A stretch of 64,000 bases of DNA, from the NCBI GenBank assembly GCA_963697965.1, contig OY969108.1, positions 372,001-436,000 of the forward strand, given 5' to 3'. Of this stretch, positions 1-8,416 are shown in pieces; position 1 is the stretch's first letter; every line of letters starts with the position of its first letter. The translations under genes were made by a program, and so were the position numbers. The stretch comes from JAPLJC01 sp963697965. GTDB taxonomy: Bacteria > Desulfobacterota > Desulfobaccia > Desulfobaccales > 0-14-0-80-60-11. The notes under the pieces are model-generated. The model worked only from the letters and a program-made list of their open reading frames with translations, was not told the DNA's origin and ran no database searches.

Positions 1-92
1 ATCGGCAATCCGAACATGCCCAGCATCAGGGAGGCGAACACCCCCAAGTAGCCATAGGTTTTGATTAAATGGATGAAATGGAGGTGCTCCAT
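1..92 (-). CDS. DedA/VTT-family membrane protein, N-terminal fragment
   Basis: Only the first 30 codons are in the window; the gene continues beyond the left edge. The translation opens MEHLHFIHLIKTYGYLGVF and runs into a hydrophobic stretch ending in a GMFGLPI segment. A short amphipathic start, a 'YGYLGxF' motif and then a hydrophobic run with a Gly-Leu-Pro turn is how DedA-family inner-membrane proteins (phospholipid and undecaprenyl-phosphate flippases) usually begin. It is read in the same direction as the downstream TPR lipoprotein and mla genes, about 115 bases away. No strong ribosome site is visible. The assignment rests on about 30 residues, so another polytopic membrane family is possible. 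Confidence 0.55.
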   Translation of the reverse strand, partial: MEHLHFIHLIKTYGYLGVFASLMLGMFGLP

Positions 93-206
93 GGGTCTCG
101 TCTCTTGCGGCAGCGGCGCCGGCCCTGCCATAAACGGGCGGGTTCCCTGATCCCGCTCACCACCGGGCCGGCCGCTGCGGCCCCGGGAATTTTGCGAAGC
201 CCCCCT

Positions 207-1059
207 TTAGTGGACTTGGTTTTTTTGCAAAAGCGCTTCCAGCTTCCGGGCCTCCTGCTCCTGGCCCCGGGCCCGGTAGATCTGAAGAAGGAGCCCGCCC
301 TGGAGGGAGGCCTCCTGCCGGTCACCCTGGGCCAGGGCCAGCCGGGTCAGATCCTTGAGGGTGTCGGCGATGCCGTCGGTGTACTCCAGGCGGCGGAATT
401 CCTTGAGGGCGCGGTGCAAGTAGATTCCGGCCTGGGGATAATCCTTGAGGTCCACAAAGGTGCGCCCCAGGCGCTCCCAGCAAACTGCCCGCCCCTGGAT
501 GTTCTTCCGGGCTTCATGCACCGCCAGGGCCTGTTGGTAGTAGTCCAAGGCCTGGCCATAATCCCGCCTGGCCCGGGCCGTATCCCCTAAATGAGTCAGG
601 GATAGAGCCAGCAGGGGCCCCGGGGGCAGTGTTTGGGCGTATTCCAGGGCCTCCTGATAGGCTTTGCGGGCCTCCTCCACCTTGCCCTGGGAGAGATAAG
701 CCGATCCCAGGTTGTTCAAGGTTTCGGAGAGGCCTGTCGGGTCTCCCAGGTCCTGGTTGACCTCCAGGGCCTCCCGAAAGTAAGCCAGGGCCTCATCCGG
801 CGCGCCCCGCTCCTGGGCGATGACCCCCAGGTTATTGAGGTTGGAGGCGATGCCCCGGCGGCGGTCAATGAGGCGGTTGAGCTTCAGGGCCTGGGAGAAC
901 TTGCCTTCGGCAGCCACAAGAACGGCCCTGGCTGTAATCCTGGTAGCCTTCGTCATTCAGGGACACCGCCCGGGTTTGCAGGTCCCCGGTTTTAGCCACT
1001 CCGCCGCAGCCCAACCCCAGCAGACAGAGAAGCAACAGCCAACGGCCATATCCAGCCAT
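207..1059 (-). CDS. TPR-repeat lipoprotein, split by a +1 frameshift
   Basis: Two reading frames together make one gene. The first (1059 to about 920) encodes a lipoprotein signal peptide, a basic start, a Leu-rich core and a 'LGLGC' lipobox with Cys at about residue 18. The second (from about 925 down to 207) encodes five or so TPR units with 'NLNNLGVIAQERG', 'TLNNLGSAYLSQGKVEEA' and 'LALSLTHLGDTARARRD' signatures. Removing one base at about 917-923 joins them smoothly (QGRSVAAEGKFSQAL). The start lies 2 bases after the mlaD stop, so it is the last gene of the mla operon. TPR lipoproteins usually act as periplasmic or outer-membrane scaffolds; here a role with the Mla lipid pathway is inferred only from position. 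The shift could be real or a sequencing error. Confidence 0.75.
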
Positions 1060-1061
1060 GT

Positions 1062-2039
1062 TTAGTCCTTCCCCGTCTGAGAGTCCAGGCGGATGGTATG
1101 TTCTTGGGGCTGCGGCATGTTCCTCCGGAACAGCCAGGATTTCTGGATCGCCTTGGTGGTCCGGTCCACGTCGTTAATCATGGTGTCGCCGGAGGTCACC
1201 AGGTCCGGCAGCCCCTTTCCGGCCTGATCCAGCCTGGTCATGAACTCGTCTAATTTTTTGGAAATTTCCGGCAGCCGGGACAGACCCCCATTAATGTTCC
1301 CCATGGCCTGCTCCATCTGGGCCTTGAACTTCTGATCATGTAACAGGGTGCCCAGGGCCCCTTTGCCATTCTCCAGGTCGCCGAATATCTTCCGGGCGGA
1401 GGACATGGTTGCGGTGCCCTCATGGTAGAGCTTCGGGTCATTGACGAATAGCCCCAGGGTACCCTGGCCCTGGTTGACCTTGCTGACGATTTCATCGAGT
1501 TGGTCGAAGGTTTTTCGCATACCGCCCTCCTTGCTCACCAGCGTGTCGCTAATCTTGGCCAGGTTGTCCAGGAGTTTTTGCAGGTTCTCCAGGGTGGGGC
1601 CCATCTTGGCTAATAATTGAGTCATGTCCAGGGGTTCAATGGAGACCACCTGTCCCTTCGGGGGAATGACAGCTTTGCCGGGGGAGCCCGCCGAAAGGTC
1701 CAGGCTCTTATCCCCCAGCAGGCCCATATAGCCGATGGAGGCTTGGGAATCCTCCCGGATTTGGTGGCTGTATCTGCTGATGACATTAAAGGTTACCTTG
1801 GTATTGCCGGTGGGCTCGATGCTAATATCTTTGACGGAGCCCACCGCCACCCCGGCCAGGTGGACCTCGGAGCCGGGTTTGAGCCCGGAGACGTTTTTGA
1901 AGGTCGACTGGTACTCCACATAACTCTGAAAGAGTCCTTCCTGGCGGGCGATGATCAGCACCATGATGAACAGGGCCGTCAGGGAAACCAGCACAAAGAA
2001 GCCCACGATGGTTTCATATCTATATTTTCGGGAGATCAT
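1062..2039 (-). CDS. mlaD: MCE-domain lipid-transport protein MlaD
   Basis: This 325-residue protein begins with a short cytoplasmic tail and one membrane anchor (about residues 10-31, FFVLVSLTALFIMVLII). An MCE domain follows (about 38-115) with the typical 'VSGLKPGSEVHLAGVAVGSV' and 'GYMGLLGDKSLDLSAG' segments. The rest is a long helical tail, as in single-MCE proteins that form hexameric rings in the periplasm. The family binds phospholipids and moves them between inner and outer membranes with the MlaF ATPase and MlaE permease. Its start overlaps the end of mlaF by 4 bases, indicating translational coupling. The Lys-rich helical C-terminus is longer than in E. coli MlaD, as is common in deltaproteobacteria. 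Confidence 0.92.
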   Translation of the reverse strand: MISRKYRYETIVGFFVLVSLTALFIMVLIIARQEGLFQSYVEYQSTFKNVSGLKPGSEVHLAGVAVGSVKDISIEPTGNTKVTFNVISRYSHQIREDSQASIGYMGLLGDKSLDLSAGSPGKAVIPPKGQVVSIEPLDMTQLLAKMGPTLENLQKLLDNLAKISDTLVSKEGGMRKTFDQLDEIVSKVNQGQGTLGLFVNDPKLYHEGTATMSSARKIFGDLENGKGALGTLLHDQKFKAQMEQAMGNINGGLSRLPEISKKLDEFMTRLDQAGKGLPDLVTSGDTMINDVDRTTKAIQKSWLFRRNMPQPQEHTIRLDSQTGKD

Positions 2040-2872
2040 TTTGCCGCATCCTCCTGGGGCGCCTGCTTATGGAGAAACAGCCGGACCTCCGGATGGGAGG
2101 ACCGCTGAAATTCCTCAAAGTCGCCCTGAAAGGCCCATTTCCCTTCAAACAACAGGACCAGGCGGTCAGCCACCCGCTCCAACAGGCGCAGGTCGTGGGT
2201 GACCACCACTGAGGTAACCTTGAGTGCCTGCTGCAGGTCCTGCATCAATTGGCTGATTTCGTCCCCGGTGATGGGATCCAGGCCCGAGGAGGGTTCATCG
2301 TAGATGATAATCTCCGGGTCCAGGGCCAGGCTGCGGGCCAGGGCGGCCCGGCGCTGCATGCCCCCTGAAAGTTCGCCGGGGTCCATGGCCTCAATGCCGG
2401 CCAGGCCCACCTGCTCCAGTTTTGCCGCCACCCGCCGGGCAATCTCCTTCTCGCTCCAATCAGTGTGTTGGACCATGGGGAAGGCCACGTTCTCCCCTAC
2501 GGTCATGGAATCGTACAGGGCTGAGCCCTGGAAGAGATAGCCGGTCCTGAGGCGCAGTTCCCGCCAGTCGGCCTCGGACTTGAAACTGCTGAGTTGTAAC
2601 CCGGCCACCTCGATGGAACCCCGATCAGGAGTGGTGAGGCCCACCAGCATGCTCGTCAGCACGGTCTTGCCGGAGCCGCTGCGGCCCAGGATGCCCATGG
2701 TCTCGCCGGGGAAGACCTGCAGGTCCACCCCCTGGAGCACCCGGTTATCACCATAAGATTTATGAACGCCGCCAAAAGATATCAACGGGGCGCCGGGCGC
2801 CGCCGTCAGGACGGGTGCCTCCACGCCATCAGGTGGGGAAGAGGACGATGGTGATTTTAGTGAGGAAGACAT
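2036..2872 (-). CDS. mlaF: ABC transporter ATPase MlaF
   Basis: The product (278 residues from the ATG at 2872) is an ABC ATPase of the MlaF/Ttg2A type, which powers lipid transport by MlaE-MlaD. Visible motifs are Walker A GRSGSGKT at residues 63-70, the Q-loop region 'YLFQGSALYDSMTVGENV', the signature LSGGMQRR near 168 and Walker B IIIYDEPSSGLDP near 190, followed by the H-loop 'VVTHD'. The first 25 or so residues are Ser/Pro-rich and overlap the end of mlaE by 44 bases. A GTG at 2824 would remove most of this overlap; neither start has a clear ribosome site. It lies between mlaE and mlaD in one operon. Confidence 0.93.
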   Translation of the reverse strand: MSSSLKSPSSSSPPDGVEAPVLTAAPGAPLISFGGVHKSYGDNRVLQGVDLQVFPGETMGILGRSGSGKTVLTSMLVGLTTPDRGSIEVAGLQLSSFKSEADWRELRLRTGYLFQGSALYDSMTVGENVAFPMVQHTDWSEKEIARRVAAKLEQVGLAGIEAMDPGELSGGMQRRAALARSLALDPEIIIYDEPSSGLDPITGDEISQLMQDLQQALKVTSVVVTHDLRLLERVADRLVLLFEGKWAFQGDFEEFQRSSHPEVRLFLHKQAPQEDAAK

Positions 2873-3617
2873 CGGAAATCAGGAGCAGGAGGATAGCCAC
2901 CACCACCGAGGTCTTGGTGGCCTGGCCAACCCCAAAGGTGCCGTGTTTAGTGGTATAGCCGTGAAAACAGGCCACCGTGCCGATGATCATGCCGAAGACC
3001 ACGGTCATGGCGATCCCCGGCAGCACGTCCCGCAACATCAAGTACTTGATGGTCAGGGTGTAGTAGAAGGTGGGGCTCATGCCCACCTGGAAGACACCGA
3101 TGCACATTCCTCCCAGGATGCCGATAAGATTGGCAACGGTGGTCAACAGCGGCAGCACCAGCATGCAGGCGACGATGCGGGTGACCACCAGGTACTTCAT
3201 GGGATTGACGGCCGAAACGGTGAGGGCGTCGATCTGGTTAGTGACCCGCATGGAGCCGATCTCGGCGCCGATGCCGGCGCCCCCCCTGGCGGCCAGCATG
3301 ATTCCGGCCAGCAGGGGGCCCATGCCGCGAAAAAAGGTGTAGGCCACCGTGGTGGCGATGTAGTTGGCCGCCCCGAACAAGGTGAGGACGACGAGCCCTT
3401 GCATGGCCAGCACCAGCCCCATCGCGAAGGAAGCCACCGCTACCAGGGGGAAGGACCTTACTCCCAGTTGGAACATCTGGGCGATGATCTCCCGGAAGAA
3501 CCAGGGGGGGTAGGGCAGGGTGCGGCAGGCCTCCAGGAAAAACAGGGTCAGTTCCCCCAGGTAATCCACGAACTCCACAACCTTATGGCCGGTCTGGTAT
3601 AGAAACCGGTAGCGCAT
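2829..3617 (-). CDS. mlaE: ABC transporter permease MlaE
   Basis: This is a polytopic permease of the MlaE/YrbE family, about 262 residues from the ATG at 3617. An earlier TTG at 3683 keeps the frame open but has no ribosome site and adds a non-homologous leader. The ATG at 3617 is preceded by GGCAGG and gives the usual opening (MRYRFLYQTGHKVVEFVDYLGE). Family signatures include 'RGMGPLLAGIMLAARGGAGIGAEIGSMRVTNQIDAL' (coupling helix region) and 'FGMIIGTVACFHGY'. With MlaF and MlaD it forms the inner-membrane complex that exchanges phospholipids with the outer membrane. It is the first gene of the operon and faces the divergent NifA-like gene. Confidence 0.93.
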   Translation of the reverse strand: MRYRFLYQTGHKVVEFVDYLGELTLFFLEACRTLPYPPWFFREIIAQMFQLGVRSFPLVAVASFAMGLVLAMQGLVVLTLFGAANYIATTVAYTFFRGMGPLLAGIMLAARGGAGIGAEIGSMRVTNQIDALTVSAVNPMKYLVVTRIVACMLVLPLLTTVANLIGILGGMCIGVFQVGMSPTFYYTLTIKYLMLRDVLPGIAMTVVFGMIIGTVACFHGYTTKHGTFGVGQATKTSVVVAILLLLISDVFLTKITIVLFPT

Positions 3618-3911
3618 GGGAGGCCTGCCATCCGACATATTATTTAAAATATTTAAATTAAACATATATCCGGGTGGTGTCAAGGTGGCGGGCCCGGCCT
3701 GGCGCCCCGGGACCGGCGCCCGGTGGGGATCGCGGCTTTTGCTGGAGGGCCTCTTCTCGCCGCTTTAAGGATCATCCCTTATCAATATTCACAGGAGGCG
3801 CCACCTAATGATAACAATTTCGTATAATTTTGTTTGCTTTTTTGCTTAAATTCGACGAAAATGAAACGATAACATGATTATTCTTTAAACCTCCTCACCT
3901 CAGGCGAGCCT
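3618..3911. other. Divergent intergenic region between mlaE and the NifA-like gene
   Basis: About 290 bases separate the two divergent genes. The mlaE-proximal half is GC-rich. The part from about 3800 to 3895 is strongly AT-rich (TATAATTTTG-like stretches) and is the likely promoter zone for the NifA-like gene. No operator, riboswitch or repeat could be identified with confidence. Confidence 0.3.
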
Positions 3912-5426
3912 ATGGACGAATTGACCCTGCTCTACGAAATTACCGATACCCTGAGCACCCCGGGGCCCCTGCCCCGGAGCCTGCAGCGGATTTTGCAGAT
4001 TCTGGCCCAACGCATGGGCATGCGCCGCGGCACCATCTCCATCCTCAACCCCGAAACCTTGCAGTTGCAGATCGAGGTGGCCCACGGCCTCACCGCCGAG
4101 GCCCGCAAGCGCGGCCGCTACAAGCTGGGGGAAGGCATCACCGGCCGGGTGGTGGAGACCGGGGAACCTGCGGTGGTTCCGGTGGTGAGCCAGGAGCCCC
4201 TTTTCCTGAACCGGACCCGTTCCCGGGGCGTCCGGGAGAAGGATGAGCTCTCCTTTCTGTGCGTGCCGGTGAAGATCAACCATCAAACCATCGGGGCCCT
4301 GTCGGTGGACCGCCTGCACCGGGATTTGGACCTGGACCACGATCTGCGGGTGCTTACCATAATCGCCTCCATCATCGCCCAGACGGTGAACAACCTGCTG
4401 CTCATCGACCAGGAAAAGGAGCGCCTCCAGAATGAAAACCTGAAGCTGAAGGGCCAGCTCCAGGATCGCTACCGGGTCGGCAATATCATCGGCACCTCGG
4501 GACGCATGCGCCAGGTCTTCGAGATGATCGACCGGGTGGCCAAGAGCAGCGCCACCATCCTCATCCGGGGCGAGTCCGGGACCGGCAAGGAGCTGGTGGC
4601 TTCGGCCATCCATTACAACAGCCAGCGGGCCAACAAGCCCTTTATCAAGGTTAACCTGGCCGCCCTCCCGGAAACCCTGGTGGAGAGCGAACTCTTCGGC
4701 TATGAACGGGGCGCCTTCACCGGCGCCATGCAGCGCAAGCAGGGCCGCTTCGAACTGGCCCAGGGCGGCACCATCTTCCTGGACGAAATTGGCGACCTGA
4801 GTCCCAACGTCCAGCTCAAACTGCTACGGGTCATCCAGGAGCGGGAGTACACCCGCCTGGGGGGCACTTCCACCCTGAAGGCCGACATCAGGTTGCTGGC
4901 CGCCACCCACCGGGACCTGGAACAGGCGGTGGCCTCGGGCGCCTTCCGGGAGGACTTCTATTACCGCCTCAACGTCTTCCCCATCTATCTGCCGCCCCTC
5001 AGGGAGCGCATGGCCGACATCCCTTTGCTGGCCGACTATTTTCTCAATAAGTACGCCAAGGAGCATCAGAAACCGGTGAAGCGCCTGTCGGCCCCGGCCC
5101 TGGACCTGCTGATGCAGTATCCCTGGCCCGGCAATGTCCGGGAGCTGGAAAACATCATCGAGCGGGCCGTGCTGGTCTGCGACGAGGATACCATCCTTAG
5201 CGTCCATTGGCCCCCCACCCTGCAAAGCCAGGAGCCCGGCTCCTCTACCTCCACCGGCCTGGCCTCCCGGGTGGAAAAACTGGAGAAGGAGCTGATCGGC
5301 GAGGCCCTGCGCCAGACCCGGGGCAACCAGAGCAAGGCCGCCCACCTGCTGGACACCAGCCTCAGGATCCTGGGCTACAAGATCAAGCAATACAATATCG
5401 AGACCCGGAGCTTCCGGGCCGCCTGA
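3912..5426 (+). CDS. NifA-like sigma-54-dependent transcription activator
   Basis: The 504-residue protein has three parts. A GAF sensor spans about residues 15-165. A sigma-54 AAA+ domain spans about 190-425, with Walker A GESGTGKE near 219-226, the sigma-54-contacting GAFTGA loop near 267-272, Walker B 'GGTIFLDEIGD' and the arginine-finger region 'FREDFYYRLNVFPI'. A Fis-type helix-turn-helix follows at about 460-500 (GNQSKAAHLLDTSLRILGYKI). This order and the GAF opening (MDELTLLYEITDTLS) match the NifA subfamily. It would use ATP to open sigma-54 promoters in response to a GAF ligand or redox partner. No nif genes and no clear -24/-12 site were found in the window, so the target is unknown. 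It may regulate distant genes. Confidence 0.9.
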   Translation: MDELTLLYEITDTLSTPGPLPRSLQRILQILAQRMGMRRGTISILNPETLQLQIEVAHGLTAEARKRGRYKLGEGITGRVVETGEPAVVPVVSQEPLFLNRTRSRGVREKDELSFLCVPVKINHQTIGALSVDRLHRDLDLDHDLRVLTIIASIIAQTVNNLLLIDQEKERLQNENLKLKGQLQDRYRVGNIIGTSGRMRQVFEMIDRVAKSSATILIRGESGTGKELVASAIHYNSQRANKPFIKVNLAALPETLVESELFGYERGAFTGAMQRKQGRFELAQGGTIFLDEIGDLSPNVQLKLLRVIQEREYTRLGGTSTLKADIRLLAATHRDLEQAVASGAFREDFYYRLNVFPIYLPPLRERMADIPLLADYFLNKYAKEHQKPVKRLSAPALDLLMQYPWPGNVRELENIIERAVLVCDEDTILSVHWPPTLQSQEPGSSTSTGLASRVEKLEKELIGEALRQTRGNQSKAAHLLDTSLRILGYKIKQYNIETRSFRAA

Positions 5427-5538
5427 GCCTGCCAGCCACGTCAGACTCTCGCCGGGTAATGGGGCCGGAACCGTAGCGGCGGGAGCGGCCTAAATCTCAG
5501 TCAGGCTTTCTGGCGAGGTTGCGGTCCCCAGGCGCGGC

Positions 5539-6588
5539 TTAAGAATCCGCGGCGCGGCAAGCGGCCAGCCGGGCCGCCAGGCGAATGGCCTCGATCATGG
5601 ACTGGGGATTGGCGCGGCCTTCACCCGCTTTATCAAAAGCGGTTCCGTGATCCACCGAGGTGCGGACGATGGGCAGCCCCATGGTCACGTTGACTCCGGC
5701 CAGGCTTCCCCAGGTATCGGTTTTGCCGTCGTATCTAAACCCGAGGAGCTTGGCCGGGATGTGGCCCTGATCGTGGTACATCACCACCACCAGGTCGTAG
5801 GCGCCGCCGAGCATCTTGGAGAAGACCGTATCGGCCGGCAGCGGGCCTTCGGCGTCGATTCCGGCTGCCCTGGCTGCCGCCACCGCAGGGGCGATTTCCT
5901 GGTCGTCCTCCGTGCCGAAGATGCCGCCCTCGCCGCAGTGCGGGTTCAGACCCGCAACGGCAAGGCGCGGGGACGCTATCCCCAGTTGCCTGAGGGTTCG
6001 GCAGGCCAACTCGATTACCTTGCCAATCCGGGCTTTTTTGACCAGATCGCAGGCCTTCCTCAGGGCGACGTGGGTGGAGACGTGAGCCACGCGAAAGTCG
6101 CCGTCGGCAAGCATCATGGCGTAATCACGCGTGCCGGTTAGGTGCGCGTAGATCTCGGTGTGCCCCGCATAGTGATACCCGGCGGCGTTGATGGCTGCCT
6201 TGTTGATGGGCGCGGTAACCGTGGCGTCGATCCGGCCGGCCATGGCCAGCTCGATCACCTTGGTCACGTATTCAAAGGCGGCCCTGCCCTGCTCTGTGGT
6301 CACCTGCTTGTGCCTGAGGCTCCCCGCTGCCAGGTTTTTTAGATCCAGCACGTCGATGGTCCCGAAGACGTACCGGCCCGCCTCCGGTTGCTCACAACAG
6401 TGGATCGTGACCGGCAAGCGGCAGAACCGGATCGCATCGGCCATGACCTCGCCGTCGCCAACGACCAGAGGGCGGCTGATTCGGTAGATGTCCGGATCGT
6501 TCAGAGCCTTGGCGCAGATTTCGGGACCGATGCCGCCCGGGTCTCCCATGGAGATTCCCAGGAGGGGCTTCTTACGAGCAGTTCTCAT
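5539..6588 (-). CDS. pdxA2: PdxA-family dehydrogenase, probably D-threonate/D-erythronate 4-phosphate dehydrogenase (PdxA2)
   Basis: This PdxA-fold NAD-dependent dehydrogenase has the family opening 'LLGISMGDPGGIGPEI', the metal-binding histidine segments 'YAGHTEIYAHLTG' and 'HDQGHIPAKLLGF', and the C-terminal 'RTSVDHGTAFDKAGEGRANP'. True PdxA makes vitamin B6. PdxA2 paralogues next to DUF1537 kinases instead oxidise and decarboxylate 4-phospho-D-threonate or -erythronate to dihydroxyacetone phosphate. The kinase gene lies just upstream on the same strand, so the catabolic role is favoured. I chose the ATG at 6588, which has AAGGTGG 7 bases upstream, over a TTG two codons earlier. The two genes are separated by a ~255-base inverted-repeat element, so operon structure is uncertain. 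Confidence 0.85.
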   Translation of the reverse strand: MRTARKKPLLGISMGDPGGIGPEICAKALNDPDIYRISRPLVVGDGEVMADAIRFCRLPVTIHCCEQPEAGRYVFGTIDVLDLKNLAAGSLRHKQVTTEQGRAAFEYVTKVIELAMAGRIDATVTAPINKAAINAAGYHYAGHTEIYAHLTGTRDYAMMLADGDFRVAHVSTHVALRKACDLVKKARIGKVIELACRTLRQLGIASPRLAVAGLNPHCGEGGIFGTEDDQEIAPAVAAARAAGIDAEGPLPADTVFSKMLGGAYDLVVVMYHDQGHIPAKLLGFRYDGKTDTWGSLAGVNVTMGLPIVRTSVDHGTAFDKAGEGRANPQSMIEAIRLAARLAACRAADS

Positions 6589-6616
6589 TGACAACCACCT
6601 TCCCTGTCTAGATCAT

Positions 6617-6872
6617 TAGTGTCCGGCAAGGTTTTTGCTATGAGGCATGTAGGGTGGGCACTGCCCACCAAAACCAGAGATCTTTTTGAACTTAGGCAGG
6701 CCTAATAGCTAATCCTTCCTCGAATTTACAAGTTTTTTCCCTCGCCCCCTTGAGGGGAGAGGGGATTTAGGTTCATCGGTATAATATGGTGATATCGCTG
6801 TAATAGCCATGGTCTATTGCTTAACTGCGAGACAATGAAACCTGCTCCATGCAATTTTGTTGCCGGACACTA
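6617..6872. repeat. MITE-like element with 13-bp perfect terminal inverted repeats (family A, copy 1)
   Basis: The left end TAGTGTCCGGCAA (6617-6629) is matched exactly by its reverse complement TTGCCGGACACTA at 6860-6872. Inside are a GGGTGGGCACTGCCCACC palindrome (about 6651) and a CCCTC...GAGGGG stem. There is no ORF of note. Related ends occur at 47733 and at 53860/54069-54083. The right end supplies the stop codon (TAG) of the DUF1537 kinase gene, suggesting that the element inserted at or just after the original gene end. It has the size and architecture of a non-autonomous miniature element; no encoded transposase was found in the window. Confidence 0.6.
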
Positions 6873-8114
6873 CTGAGTCAAGATAGCATATAGCCGCACT
6901 AAGGTGTCGCCTTCGCCGAACGCACCGGGCTTGGTCACCACCGCTAGGCCGTCGCAGTCACCACCCCTTATCTTCCCCTGGACCAACCCCGGCAGGATTT
7001 CCGATTGCAACCAGACCCCGGTGGCCCCAACGGTGTCCAGAACCTGCGCGGCCGTATCCCCGCCGCAGAGGAATAGGACATCCGGCCGGTGACGCCGGAT
7101 CGCCTCGCTTGCCGCAGCCGCCAGGGCGCGGGAGGCGAGCTCTGTTGACACCCTGGAAACATCGGAATCTAAGGCTGCGAGGGGAGCAAGCTGGAGGATC
7201 ATGGCTCCCGCGGACCAATCCACGCCTGGGCCGGCCAACCCGGCGCGCCCGCCGGCCGGGAGACCGGGATTAAGGACCTGGCGCGGCACGCCGGCCTGTT
7301 GCACCAGCGCTTCCACCTGCTCTCCCAGCACGCCGGAACCGGACCCGCATACGCAGAGGACTCGATGACCCGCCAGGCTGCGACCAGGCGGCAGCAGCTC
7401 CTTCCGGGCAGGCAGGCGCCGAGCCAGCGCCAGGGCCAGCCCGGCCGACCCTGTGAGCAGTGCCCCCGGGAAGTGATCCCGGGCCAATTGGGCGATGTTG
7501 TCGAGATGCTGCTGGCTGGCCGCATCGAAGACAATCAGGCGGCGCCCCTGCCGCAGCAGATTGTCTGTGGCCTCCTGCAGCCGCGCCAGCCCCCCGTCCA
7601 ACTCCGTCACGTCGATCCGCCCTACGGGGAATCGGCTCTGAAGGGCAATCAGCCTGGAAGGCTGGGAGTCCCTTATGGGGCAGACTGGATCGTGGGCCAC
7701 TTCGCTGGCGGCCAGTGGAACCCCCCGGACAAAATGGATATCATGGAGGGTGGTGCGTCCTTGAGCCGGATGGGCCGGGGCGATGAAGGCGCAGGGACTG
7801 CCCAGCACGCCCAGCAGCGCCTCCACCTCGGCCCCGATATTACCCCGCAGGCAGGAATCGATTTTCTTGTAAATTAGACTTGCCGCCAGTTTCTTGACGG
7901 ACAACCCGGCCTGGCGCACCCGGGCCGCGGCGTCGGCCGGGGACAAATGGCGGGAGTCGGTATAGACCCCTAGGCCCGCTCCGGAGTCTAGTAATCCGAG
8001 ATCTGACAGGTGCCGATGGGAAACCAGGAGGAGGGGCGCACTGACACGCCTGAACTGGATGGCCGTGTCGGCAGCTCCGGTCAGATCATCGGCGATGACG
8101 GCCAGTTGGATCAT
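6870..8114 (-). CDS. Four-carbon acid sugar kinase (DUF1537 family), DtnK/OtnK-like
   Basis: The 414-residue product has the two halves of this kinase family. The N-terminal substrate domain begins 'LAVIADDLTGAADTAIQFRR'. The C-terminal nucleotide domain contains 'LFLCGGDTAAQVLDTVGATG' and ends 'DGLAVVTKPGAFGEGDTL'. Family members phosphorylate D-threonate, D-erythronate or 3-oxo-tetronate at C4. With the neighbouring PdxA2 dehydrogenase it would channel these sugar acids to dihydroxyacetone phosphate. The ATG at 8114 follows an AGGAG site 6 bases upstream. The exact substrate cannot be read from sequence. The stop codon lies inside the right end of a MITE-like element, so the last residues (…ILTQ) may not be native. 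Confidence 0.88.
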   Translation of the reverse strand: MIQLAVIADDLTGAADTAIQFRRVSAPLLLVSHRHLSDLGLLDSGAGLGVYTDSRHLSPADAAARVRQAGLSVKKLAASLIYKKIDSCLRGNIGAEVEALLGVLGSPCAFIAPAHPAQGRTTLHDIHFVRGVPLAASEVAHDPVCPIRDSQPSRLIALQSRFPVGRIDVTELDGGLARLQEATDNLLRQGRRLIVFDAASQQHLDNIAQLARDHFPGALLTGSAGLALALARRLPARKELLPPGRSLAGHRVLCVCGSGSGVLGEQVEALVQQAGVPRQVLNPGLPAGGRAGLAGPGVDWSAGAMILQLAPLAALDSDVSRVSTELASRALAAAASEAIRRHRPDVLFLCGGDTAAQVLDTVGATGVWLQSEILPGLVQGKIRGGDCDGLAVVTKPGAFGEGDTLVRLYAILTQ

Positions 8115-8157
8115 GGCGCTCCTGGTCCCCTCTCAGTTGGTGCCTGCCCAAAAATGT

Positions 8158-8412
8158 CATTCTGAGCGCAGCGAAGAATCTAGTGGTCTGTTCCGCAATT
8201 GATTGTCCACTTAAAAAGACTGATTTTTAACCCCCCATCGAAAAGGGGGGTAGGAGGGATTTAGTATAATTTCTTGAAATCCCCCTAAATCCCCCTTTTT
8301 CAAAGGGGGACTTAACATGTCAAATCCAGCCTTCCAGTCCTGATATTATGTCAAGCTAATTATGAAACAATCCACTAGTATTTTGGGTGACTTGAGATCC
8401 TTCACTTCGTTC
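8158..8412. repeat. Nested inverted-repeat element in a 490-base intergenic gap
   Basis: An inner element (8180-8378) starts CTAGTGG and ends CCACTAG. Its roughly 20-base arms match imperfectly (CTAGTGGTCTGTTCC on the left; the complement of GAAACAATCCACTAG on the right). Inside is a CCCCCC/GGGGGG stem-loop at about 8230-8313. Outside it are two opposed, diverged copies of the common 'TCATTCTGAGCG...GAAGAATC' intergenic repeat (8158-8180, and about 8388-8412). This looks like one element inserted into the loop of another palindromic repeat. No coding potential was seen. Confidence 0.5.
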
Positions 8413-8416
8413 AGCT

